From an uncultured Oscillospiraceae bacterium (GTDB lineage: Bacteria; Bacillota; Clostridia; Oscillospirales; Oscillospiraceae), in assembly GCA_934589665.1 (NCBI GenBank), contig CAKTOJ010000042.1:1-12836 (forward strand): 12,836 nt of DNA. Direction: 5' to 3'. How positions within the stretch are numbered: the stretch's first letter is position 1; each line of letters opens with the position of its first letter. The translations under genes were made by a program, and so were the position numbers. Shown in pieces: positions 6,037 to 12,836 of the stretch. The notes under the pieces were generated by a model. It was not told where the DNA came from. It did not search any database and saw only the letters and a program-made list of their open reading frames with translations.

Positions 6037-8574
6037 ATGCGCAGACGTTTCAAAGCTTTGACTCAGATGTTCCGCCGGAGCGGCAGCCTTGCCCTGTGCG
6101 CCGCGCTGCTGCTCGGCAGCGTGCCGGCCTATGCGGTGGACGACGGCGTAAAGCCGACCTATGACGAGGCGTATTACGCCATGACGGACTATTACGGCAA
6201 CCTCACCGACGGCAGCGTGGTCAAGAGCTATACGACCAACGGTGCTGACACGCTCACCGATTACGGCGAGTACGACGAGATTGTGAACCTGACGGACGGT
6301 CTGGCTCCGCGCACAAGCGGCGGAAAGTCCGTGTTCCAGTTTGAAAGCGGCGCGGCTCCCTCCCACTTCTATTTCGAGGGCAAGACCGCAAAGCCCTTTG
6401 AACAGCTGCCGTGGACGCTTTCCGTTCATTATACGCTCAACGGCGTACCGGCGAAGGCTGAGGAGCTTGCCGGGAAAACCGGTGTGGTGGAGATCATAGT
6501 TGACGCCATTCCCAACGAGGGCGCAAGCGAGTATGCCCGCTATAATTACACGCTGGAAGCGATGGCCATATTCAATCAGGACGACATCCTCTCGCTGGAA
6601 GCACCCGGCGCGCAGGTGCAGCTCATCGGCAATCTCCGCGCCGTTCTGTTCATCGGTCTGCCGGGCGAAGAGTGCCACTTCACCATCCGCGTCGGCAGCG
6701 ATGATTTTTCCTTTGGCGGCATGACCTTCCTGATGGTTCCCGCAACGCTCTCTCAGCTCTCGGAGATCTCCAAGCTCTCGGAGCGCAAGGACGAGCTCGA
6801 GGATGATTACGATAAAATCTCCTCCAGCCTGGACACAATGCTCAACGCGCTCAGCGGCTTGAGCGGCAGCCTGTACGCCACAGCGAACGGCGTCGAGCAG
6901 CTCAGCCGCGCGCAGGGCACGTATGTCGACGGAAAAGGCAGTATCCGCGAGGATGTCACCGTGCTGCGCGGCGACCTGAGCAATCTTGCCGATGTCCTTG
7001 AACCGGTGGAGGGGCAGATCGCGGAGCTGAGCCGGACGATCACAGAATCCAAGGCGCTCCTCAAGCGCATGTCGTCCGCCGCATCCAATCTGCGTGCCGA
7101 GCTGGTCGATTTGGAAGACGCGCTGGAGGAGCTTGAGGACGGCACCGGCGATGTGGAGGACGTTCTGCACGCGGCCGGCGCACTGGAGAGCAGTCTCAAC
7201 ACGCTCAAAAACGCGCTCGGCACAGCGGCGGGCACCAAGATCGACACCGGGCTCAAGGGCGACGAAGGAACGCAGTTCAAGCTGAAAATGAGCCTTGTCA
7301 AAACGCTGCACAGCGCCTACGAAGCAGCTGACGCGGGCAATCAGCAGGGCTTTCTTGCCGCCATGGCGCAGGCGGCAGCCGCGGCCGGAGCGACGGTCAC
7401 ACCGGAGCTGACGGCAAGTCTGGCCACACTGTATGCAGGCATGCAGCAGCTCAAGGCGGCGGGCACGCCCATGCCTTTTAAGGCCTTCTGCCAGACGGCC
7501 TTTACCACTCTCGGGCGGGAGGACGCGGCCAAGCTTGCCGAGCAGGCGGATAACCTCTGGACGGTCTATTCGGCCGGCGACACGTCCGGTACGGCCGTGA
7601 CCTCGCTTGACGACGGAGCCATAGAGGCGACGGACAGCGCGGTACACAGCGATGAAGCGCCTGCGGACGCCGCGGAAACGTCGAACGACAGCGGGGATTC
7701 CATGCTCGCCGACAGCACGGATGCCGGTAACGAAGAGAACGGAACTGCCGCCGAAGCCGCTGCGGCGGAGGAAACCAAGGCAAATGACGCAGTCGTCGAT
7801 CTCATCACGGACGGCCTCAACAGCGCTTCGTCGAAGATCAATGAGATGCAGAACCAGCTCAACGCGGCGATAGAAAGTCTTGCCAAGCCCACCGGAAATG
7901 TGGTCCGCGACCTTGCGGACCTGTGCGGCGAAGTAGAGGATCTTCTTCCAATGCTGGACGATGCGGAGAATCTCTCGGAGGCGCTGCGGGGTGCAAGCGA
8001 GGAGCTGCGCACGATCCTCAAGAGCGCGGAGGATCTGCAAAAGCTGCTCGACGACTATGAGCCGGCCCTGCAGGAAACGCTCCAAACCGTCAACGCGCTC
8101 TCCACAAACGCAGCGGCAACCATCCGCACCACACAGTCACTGGTCGCCGACACGCAGGATCTGCTCATAGCAATGGGCGACGATCTTGACGCGGGCACAA
8201 AAAAGACGCTGGAGGGGCTCTCCGCCTCGCTGCGTGCCGCGGCCCGCAGCCTGAGCACCGTGCCCGACATGAAGGAGGCCAAAAGCAGCATCAGCTCGAT
8301 CATTGAGGACACGTGGGACGAATACACGGGTGATATCAACAATCTTCTCATGATGGACGCCGAAGCCGAGGCCGTCTCACTGACCGACGAGCGCAACGGC
8401 GCACCGCAGAGCATCCAGGTCCTCATCCGCACACAGGAGATCAAGGCGGATGACGGCGGAGACGCCGACATTGAGGTCGAGCAGGCTGCCAAAACGACCT
8501 TCTGGGGCCGCGTTGCACAAATGCTCCGCGATTTTTGGGCGGCGCTCACCGGTATTTTCAAGGGAAAGGAATGA
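6037..8574 (+). CDS. Exported coiled-coil protein, likely partner of the MMPL transporter
   Basis: The 845-residue protein has a signal peptide: basic MRRRFKALTQMFRR, hydrophobic 17-27, and cleavage predicted after AYA (33). Residues 34-237 look globular and beta-rich. About 238-400 is acidic, heptad-like helix (LSERKDELEDDYDKISSSL; AELVDLEDALEELEDG). About 403-515 is an alanine-rich helical block. Residues 517-588 are a low-complexity acidic Asp/Ala/Ser/Thr/Glu linker, and about 590-760 returns to long helices. The end (FWGRVAQMLRDFWAALTGIF) is an aromatic amphipathic helix rather than a full membrane span. Helix-tip-helix order suggests an antiparallel coiled-coil hairpin. Heptad-rich proteins of the YhgE/Pip type are known next to MMPL genes, but I cannot assign a named family. 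AAGGAAGG (6021-6028) precedes the ATG. The next gene starts six bases after the stop, so they form an operon. The long minus-strand ORF opposite is a shadow. Confidence 0.85.
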   Translation: MRRRFKALTQMFRRSGSLALCAALLLGSVPAYAVDDGVKPTYDEAYYAMTDYYGNLTDGSVVKSYTTNGADTLTDYGEYDEIVNLTDGLAPRTSGGKSVFQFESGAAPSHFYFEGKTAKPFEQLPWTLSVHYTLNGVPAKAEELAGKTGVVEIIVDAIPNEGASEYARYNYTLEAMAIFNQDDILSLEAPGAQVQLIGNLRAVLFIGLPGEECHFTIRVGSDDFSFGGMTFLMVPATLSQLSEISKLSERKDELEDDYDKISSSLDTMLNALSGLSGSLYATANGVEQLSRAQGTYVDGKGSIREDVTVLRGDLSNLADVLEPVEGQIAELSRTITESKALLKRMSSAASNLRAELVDLEDALEELEDGTGDVEDVLHAAGALESSLNTLKNALGTAAGTKIDTGLKGDEGTQFKLKMSLVKTLHSAYEAADAGNQQGFLAAMAQAAAAAGATVTPELTASLATLYAGMQQLKAAGTPMPFKAFCQTAFTTLGREDAAKLAEQADNLWTVYSAGDTSGTAVTSLDDGAIEATDSAVHSDEAPADAAETSNDSGDSMLADSTDAGNEENGTAAEAAAAEETKANDAVVDLITDGLNSASSKINEMQNQLNAAIESLAKPTGNVVRDLADLCGEVEDLLPMLDDAENLSEALRGASEELRTILKSAEDLQKLLDDYEPALQETLQTVNALSTNAAATIRTTQSLVADTQDLLIAMGDDLDAGTKKTLEGLSASLRAAARSLSTVPDMKEAKSSISSIIEDTWDEYTGDINNLLMMDAEAEAVSLTDERNGAPQSIQVLIRTQEIKADDGGDADIEVEQAAKTTFWGRVAQMLRDFWAALTGIFKGKE

Positions 8575-8580
8575 CGAGCC

Positions 8581-10698
8581 ATGCTGGAAAAAATCGCCCA
8601 CGCCCTCAGCCGCAAGCCGAAGCTCGTCGCCCTCATTGCCGTTGCAATGATTGTTCCCGCGCTCATCGGCTACGCCGCCACGCGCGTGAACTACGATATT
8701 CTCTCCTATCTGCCGCAGGATCTTCCCTCGTCACAGGGTGAAAAGCTGCTCGAGGAGCCGTTTCACATGGCGGCGACGAGTATGCTTGTCGTCGATGGGA
8801 TGCCCGCCGGCTATACCAACAGCCTTATCAACGACATCAAGGCTGTTCCCGGCGTGAGCAATGCCATCTGGGTGAGCAATCTTGTCGGCATCCAGATTCC
8901 CACAAGCATGATCCCCGCCGACTTCCGCGAGATGTTTTACTCCGGCAGCTCGACCATGATGATCATTCAGTATGAAAAGGCGGGCGCGTCAGACGACACG
9001 ATGAAGGCCATCGAAGAGATCCGCGGCATCTGCAATGAAAAATGCTTTCTTGCGGGCTTTTCCGTCGTCATCAAGGACACCCGCGACGTGATGGACAGCG
9101 AGCTGCCCGTATTCGTCGGGCTTGCCGTGCTGCTGGCGCTGGCCGCCATGCTGCTGACGCTGGAATCCACAGTGCTGCCCTTCATTATTCTGGCAAGCAT
9201 CGGCCTTGCCATCGTCTACAATATGGGCACGAACATCTTCCTCGGCCAGATCTCGTACATTACCAAGGCCATCGCGGCCGTTTTGCAGCTGGGTGTAACG
9301 ATGGACTACTCCATCTTCCTCTACCGCCGCTACGAGGAGGAGCGCGACCGTTATGACGACCGGCGCGACGCGATGGAGCAGGCGATCCTCGCCGCGTTCC
9401 GCTCGCTCTCCGGCTCGAGCCTGACAACCATCGCGGGCTTCCTTGCCCTGTGTGTGATGCGCCTGACGCTCGGGCGCGACATCGGCATCGTCATGGCCAA
9501 GGGCGTGGTGCTTGGCGTGGCGACCGTCATTCTCGTGATGCCGTCGTTCGTCCTGCTCTTCGACCAGCAGATCACAAAGCATACGCACAAAAGTCTGATC
9601 CCCAGCTTTGATAAGGTCAACTCTTTCATTCTGCGCCACCGCAGAGGGCTGGTGGTCTGCTTCGTGCTGCTCTTCCTGCCAGCCTATTACGCCCAGTCGC
9701 ACGCGGGCATTTACTATAAGCTCGACGAAGCGCTGCCGCGCGATCTGCCGAGCATTGTCGCCAACGACAAGCTCAAAACGGACTACGACATGGCAACCTC
9801 GCACTTCATCGTGCTCCGCGACGATGTCTCCGCCGCTGATATGAGCGAGATGGAACGGCGCATTGAAGATGTTCCCGGCATCACCTCGACCGTTTCCTAT
9901 CACTCCATGCTCGGCACAGGCATTCCCGACTTTTTCATTCCGGATGAGGTCAAGGATATGCTCAAGCAGGACGGCTATCAGCTCATGATGGTCAACTCCC
10001 GCTATGCGCCCGCGACCGATCAGGTCTCCGAGCAGATCGACCAGCTCAACGCCATCCTGCACGAATATGACCCCGACGCCATAATCACCGGCGAGGGCGC
10101 GATGTACCGTGATCTGATCGACACCACAGCGGTCGACTTTCAGGTGGCGAACTATCTTTCCATCGCGGCGATCCTTGTGCTCGTCGGCATCGTGTTCAAG
10201 TCTCTCTCGGTCCCTGTGGTGCTGGTCGCCGCAATCGAACTGGCCATTTTTATCAATCAGGGCGTGAGCTACTTCACCGGAACGGAAATCCCGTTTATCG
10301 CACCGACCATCATCAGCTGCGTGCAGCTCGGCGCAACGGTTGACTACGCGATTTTGATGACCTCGCGCTTTCAGGAGGAGCTGCGTGCTGGCAAGGACCG
10401 TATGGAGGCCGTACGGATCGCTGCCGATTCATCGGATGAATCCATCGTCACCAGCGCGCTCGTACTCTTCTGCGCCACGCTGGGCGTATCGTTCGTCTCG
10501 TCCATCGACCTCATCGGTGCGATCTGCATCATGCTTGCCCGCGGCGCGATCATTTCCGCCGTGCTGAGCATCTTCTTGCTGCCGGCCCTGCTGTACATCT
10601 GCGAGCCGCTGTTCCGCAAAACGACGCTCTACTGGCACACAGAGAAGCCGAAGAAGGAGAAAAAAGTGCTTGCCGCTTCAGGTCATCAGCAAAAATAA
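8581..10698 (+). CDS. MMPL/RND-family transporter
   Basis: This 705-residue integral membrane protein is built as two repeats: TM1 (about 14-33), an extracytoplasmic loop, then TM2-6 (from residue 175); TM7, a second large loop, then TM8-12. Both halves carry the proton-relay motif in TM4/TM10: LGVTMDYSIFLYRRYEEE (D242, Y243) and LGATVDYAILMTSRFQEE (D588, Y589). This is the G-x-x-x-D-Y signature of MmpL/YdfJ-type exporters driven by the proton gradient. Known relatives move lipids, fatty acids or drugs; the substrate here cannot be read from sequence. The C-terminus is short and basic (EKPKKEKKV). It sits six bases after the coiled-coil gene and is very probably co-transcribed and functionally paired with it. 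The ribosome binding site is the weakish AAAGGAA overlapping the upstream stop, so translational coupling is likely. Confidence 0.95.
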   Translation: MLEKIAHALSRKPKLVALIAVAMIVPALIGYAATRVNYDILSYLPQDLPSSQGEKLLEEPFHMAATSMLVVDGMPAGYTNSLINDIKAVPGVSNAIWVSNLVGIQIPTSMIPADFREMFYSGSSTMMIIQYEKAGASDDTMKAIEEIRGICNEKCFLAGFSVVIKDTRDVMDSELPVFVGLAVLLALAAMLLTLESTVLPFIILASIGLAIVYNMGTNIFLGQISYITKAIAAVLQLGVTMDYSIFLYRRYEEERDRYDDRRDAMEQAILAAFRSLSGSSLTTIAGFLALCVMRLTLGRDIGIVMAKGVVLGVATVILVMPSFVLLFDQQITKHTHKSLIPSFDKVNSFILRHRRGLVVCFVLLFLPAYYAQSHAGIYYKLDEALPRDLPSIVANDKLKTDYDMATSHFIVLRDDVSAADMSEMERRIEDVPGITSTVSYHSMLGTGIPDFFIPDEVKDMLKQDGYQLMMVNSRYAPATDQVSEQIDQLNAILHEYDPDAIITGEGAMYRDLIDTTAVDFQVANYLSIAAILVLVGIVFKSLSVPVVLVAAIELAIFINQGVSYFTGTEIPFIAPTIISCVQLGATVDYAILMTSRFQEELRAGKDRMEAVRIAADSSDESIVTSALVLFCATLGVSFVSSIDLIGAICIMLARGAIISAVLSIFLLPALLYICEPLFRKTTLYWHTEKPKKEKKVLAASGHQQK

Positions 10699-10731
10699 AA
10701 AACGGAGCGCGCCGGTTTTGTTCTGATCCAT
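10678..10731 (-). other. Possible 17-codon ORF with a good ribosome binding site
   Basis: On the minus strand GGAGG (10740-10744) lies eight bases before an ATG (10729-10731). It opens MDQNKTGALRFLFLLMT and then TGA. The N-terminal MDQNKTG resembles the first residues of many XRE-type regulators in Bacillota, but no HTH follows. The 3' half overlaps the end of the MMPL gene on the other strand. It could be a leader peptide, the stub of a lost regulator or chance. Confidence 0.25.
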
Positions 10732-10748
10732 TTGTATGGCCTCCGTTT
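10691..10748 (-). terminator. Minus-strand intrinsic terminator enclosing a Shine-Dalgarno and ATG
   Basis: On the minus strand AAACGGAG (10741-10748) plus GCC pairs with GGC plus CTCCGTTT (10700-10707), with a three-base bulge and a loop of about 24 nt. It is followed by a T-rich run, TTTATTTTT (10691-10699). The GGAGG of the small ORF lies in the 5' arm and its ATG in the loop. On the plus strand no T-run follows, so it is not an MMPL terminator. Confidence 0.45.
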
Positions 10749-10763
10749 GATGTTGTTGGCATT

Positions 10764-10792
10764 ACTTTACGCCGCATTGGGCGGATTTACAA
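10764..10792 (-). promoter_or_regulatory. Candidate minus-strand promoter for the small transcript
   Basis: TTGTAA (10787-10792 on the minus strand), 17 bp, TAAAGT (10764-10769). Each box matches four of six consensus bases. A start near 10757 would give an RNA of roughly 65 nt ending at the hairpin described at 10691-10748. Confidence 0.3.
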
Positions 10793-10812
10793 TCAACGCT
10801 CCGTAGAGAGAA

Positions 10813-10842
10813 AAAGAGACAGCGGCATGCCGCTGTCTCTTT
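10813..10842. terminator. Terminator of phosphoketolase, likely bidirectional
   Basis: A perfect 30-base palindrome (10813-10842) has arm AAAGAGACAGCGGCA and can fold into a strong hairpin with a CATG loop. The minus strand continues TTCTCTC, with a T-run within the end of the stem and beyond it. The plus side has TTTGGCTTT. It lies about 40 bases after the phosphoketolase stop and is also the only good terminator candidate for the coiled-coil/MMPL operon. Confidence 0.85.
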
Positions 10843-10883
10843 GGCTTTATAAAGGGGGACCCGTTTCTGTCCTGACGGGCCGC

Positions 10884-12836
10884 TTACTCCGCCGCGGACA
10901 TCGCCTCGTCCCACGTCCAGTTCCGGACCTCGGGCAGATCCACGCCGTTGTCACGGATATACTGGCGGTGCTCGACGAGTTTGTCCTGCATTTTCTGGAC
11001 AAGGTACGCGCCGCGGTTGCCCAGCTGCGGCAGGCGGCGGATGGTGTCAATGACAAGGTCATAGCGGTCGATGTTGTTGAGCACACGCATGTCGAAGGGT
11101 GTGGTGATCGTACCCTCCTCCTTGTAGCCGCGCACATGGAGATTCTTATTGTGACGGCGGTAGGTCAGCTCATGAACGAGCGTGGGATAGCCGTGATAGG
11201 CGAAGATGATGGGCTTATCCGTAGTGAACAGGCCGTCGTACTCCTCGTTGGTCAGGCCGTGGGGGTGCTCGGTGTGCGGCTGAAGCTTCATGAGATCGAC
11301 GACATTGACCACGCGGATTTTGAGCTCGGGCAGCTCGCGGCGCAGAATGCTCACGGCAGCCAGCGTCTCAAGCGTCGGCGTATCGCCGCAGCAGGCCATG
11401 ACAACATCCGGCTCCTGTCCCTGATCGTTCGAGGCCCAGCTCCAGATGCCGATGCCCTGCGTGCAGTGCTTGACCGCCTGCTCCATCGTCAGCCACTGCG
11501 GGCGCGGATGCTTGCTTGCCACGATAACATTCACATAGTTCCGGCTCTTGATGCAGTGGTCGAAGCAGGAGAGCAGGCAGTTGGCATCCGGCGGTAAATA
11601 GATGCGCACGACGTCGGCTTTCTTGTTGGCCACATGGTCGAGGAAGCCGGGGTCCTGATGCGTAAAGCCATTGTGGTCCTGCTGCCAGACATTGGAAGCG
11701 AGGATATAGTTGAGCGAGGCGATATCCTGTCGCCATGGCAGCTCGCTGCACATCTTGAGCCACTTGGCATGCTGGGCGAACATGGAGTCCACGATGCGGA
11801 TGAACGCCTCATAGCTGTCGAAGAAGCCGTGGCGTCCGGTGAGCAGATATCCTTCGAGGAAGCCCTCGCAGAAATGCTCGGAGAGCATGGAATCCATCAC
11901 ACGGCCGTCGGGATCGAGGTGATCGTCAACGCCGGGGATCTGCTCGTCGAGGAAGCGGCGGCCCGTGACCTCAAAAACCGCCTGCAAACGGTTGGAGGCC
12001 GTCTCATCGGGTGCAAAAATACGGAAGTTGCGCGCGTCCATGTTGAGCTTCATCACGTCGCGCACATAAGTGCCGAGAACATACATATCCTGCGCCTCGA
12101 CCGCGCCGGGGGCCTTGACGTCCACGGCATAGTCGCGGAAGTCTGGCGTACGCAGGTCGCGCAGGAGCAGTCCGCCGTTGGCGTGGGGATTCGCGCCCAT
12201 GCGGCGGGTGCCGGTGGGCGGGAAGGACGCGATCAGGTCGACCGGCGTGCCGTCGGCGTTGAAGAGCTCCTCGGGCTTATAGCTGCGCAGCCATGCCTCC
12301 AGCTCGGCGAGGTGCCGGTCCGCGTCCGCACCCATGGAGATAGGCACCTGATGGGCGCGCCAGCAACCCTCGACCGGCAAGCCGTCGACCTCCTTCGGGC
12401 CGGTCCAGCCCTTCGGCGTGCGCAGCACGAGCATCGGCCAGCGCGGGCGTCTGGCCTCACCGCTCTTGCGGGCTTCGCGCTGGATGCGCTTGATTTCGCG
12501 GATGGCCCAGTCGAGTGCCGCGGCCATCTGCTGATGCATGACGGCGGGATCGTCACCCTCGACGAAGCGCGGCTCCCAGCCGCAGCCGCGGAAGAAGCAC
12601 TCGACCTCCTCGTGGCTCATGCGGGAGAAGATGGTGGGATTGGCGATCTTGAAGCCGTTGAGGTGCAGGATGGGCAGCACCGCGCCGTCGGTGATGGGGT
12701 TGACAAACTTGTTGCCGTGCCATGAGGTCGCCAGCGGGCCCGTCTCCGCCTCGCCGTCGCCGACCACGCAGGCGGCAATCAGCCCGGGGTTGTCCGCCAC
12801 CGCGCCGAAGGCGTGGGCGAGAGAGTAGCCCAGCTC
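10884..12836 (-). CDS. xfp: Phosphoketolase (xylulose-5-P/fructose-6-P), 5' end beyond window
   Basis: This is a thiamine-diphosphate enzyme of the cytoplasm. It splits xylulose-5-phosphate (and in bifunctional forms fructose-6-phosphate) with phosphate to acetyl phosphate plus glyceraldehyde-3-P or erythrose-4-P. The frame is open to the window edge and gives 650 residues of a family usually near 790-800, so roughly the first 140-150 are missing. The fragment begins [20 protein letters not shown] and runs into [11 protein letters not shown], matching the phosphoketolase signature that ends in the cofactor-binding GDGE. Other family stretches are [39 protein letters not shown] and [19 protein letters not shown]. 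An internal Met at 12800 is not the start, because the conserved sequence continues upstream. The gene ends at its own terminator. Substrate preference cannot be decided from this part. Confidence 0.97.
   Translation of the reverse strand, partial: ELGYSLAHAFGAVADNPGLIAACVVGDGEAETGPLATSWHGNKFVNPITDGAVLPILHLNGFKIANPTIFSRMSHEEVECFFRGCGWEPRFVEGDDPAVMHQQMAAALDWAIREIKRIQREARKSGEARRPRWPMLVLRTPKGWTGPKEVDGLPVEGCWRAHQVPISMGADADRHLAELEAWLRSYKPEELFNADGTPVDLIASFPPTGTRRMGANPHANGGLLLRDLRTPDFRDYAVDVKAPGAVEAQDMYVLGTYVRDVMKLNMDARNFRIFAPDETASNRLQAVFEVTGRRFLDEQIPGVDDHLDPDGRVMDSMLSEHFCEGFLEGYLLTGRHGFFDSYEAFIRIVDSMFAQHAKWLKMCSELPWRQDIASLNYILASNVWQQDHNGFTHQDPGFLDHVANKKADVVRIYLPPDANCLLSCFDHCIKSRNYVNVIVASKHPRPQWLTMEQAVKHCTQGIGIWSWASNDQGQEPDVVMACCGDTPTLETLAAVSILRRELPELKIRVVNVVDLMKLQPHTEHPHGLTNEEYDGLFTTDKPIIFAYHGYPTLVHELTYRRHNKNLHVRGYKEEGTITTPFDMRVLNNIDRYDLVIDTIRRLPQLGNRGAYLVQKMQDKLVEHRQYIRDNGVDLPEVRNWTWDEAMSAAE

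Noticed and set aside
5977..8085. 702-codon open frame on the minus strand opposite the coiled-coil gene
   Set aside because: It is a GC-rich shadow. The translation is Arg/His/Cys-rich with no domain, and the plus-strand frame has a signal peptide, heptads, a good ribosome binding site and an operon partner.
11634..12725. 363-codon plus-strand frame opposite phosphoketolase, and a similar one at 10827-11597
   Set aside because: Both lie fully or almost fully over the conserved phosphoketolase frame and lack ribosome binding sites and motifs. The second also starts inside the terminator.

Overview
The window is about 12.8 kb of chromosomal DNA from a GC-rich, low-redundancy bacterial genome. 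It is most likely a gut-type Clostridia (Bacillota), probably Oscillospiraceae-like. The reasons are a split iron-sulfur serine dehydratase in the order sdaAB-sdaAA, a perfect CIRCE (HrcA) operator, strong AGGAGG-type ribosome binding sites, sigma-A-like promoters and many intrinsic terminators. The genus is an inference; no rRNA or other marker is present.

Layout. 1-161 (-) is a 5'-truncated remnant of an IS110-family transposase. 377-1132 (-) is an unrecognised polytopic membrane protein with its own promoter and terminator. It diverges from thiN (1356-1991, +), thiamine pyrophosphokinase. A shared hairpin at 2047-2084 separates thiN from a convergent tRNA-Leu(UAG) (2084-2167, -). Next is a heat-shock unit: a 10-bp dyad, a perfect CIRCE element and an Hsp20 gene (2405-2848, +) with a long leader and a strong terminator. 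That terminator is shared with a convergent orphan tyrosine recombinase (2917-4116, -), which carries an N-terminal excisionase-like helix-turn-helix. A clear promoter at 4279-4306 drives sdaAB-sdaAA (4346-5897, +), which deaminates L-serine to pyruvate and ammonia.

The largest unit is a two-gene operon. An 845-residue exported coiled-coil protein (6037-8574) lies 6 nt upstream of a 705-residue MMPL/RND-type transporter (8581-10698). They look like an extracytoplasmic partner and its membrane pump. The last gene (10884 to the window edge, -) is phosphoketolase without its N-terminal part. It splits xylulose-5-P and/or fructose-6-P to acetyl phosphate.

The 185-nt gap between the MMPL gene and phosphoketolase holds more than one terminator. 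On the minus strand it reads as promoter-like boxes, a Shine-Dalgarno, a 17-codon ORF and an intrinsic terminator whose stem contains that Shine-Dalgarno. This could be a small regulatory RNA/leader or the remnant of a lost regulator gene. The most interesting items are the coiled-coil/MMPL pair, the double dyad upstream of hsp20, the orphan recombinase with altered active-site residues, and this small minus-strand transcript candidate. No CRISPR array, rRNA, origin or complete mobile element was seen.
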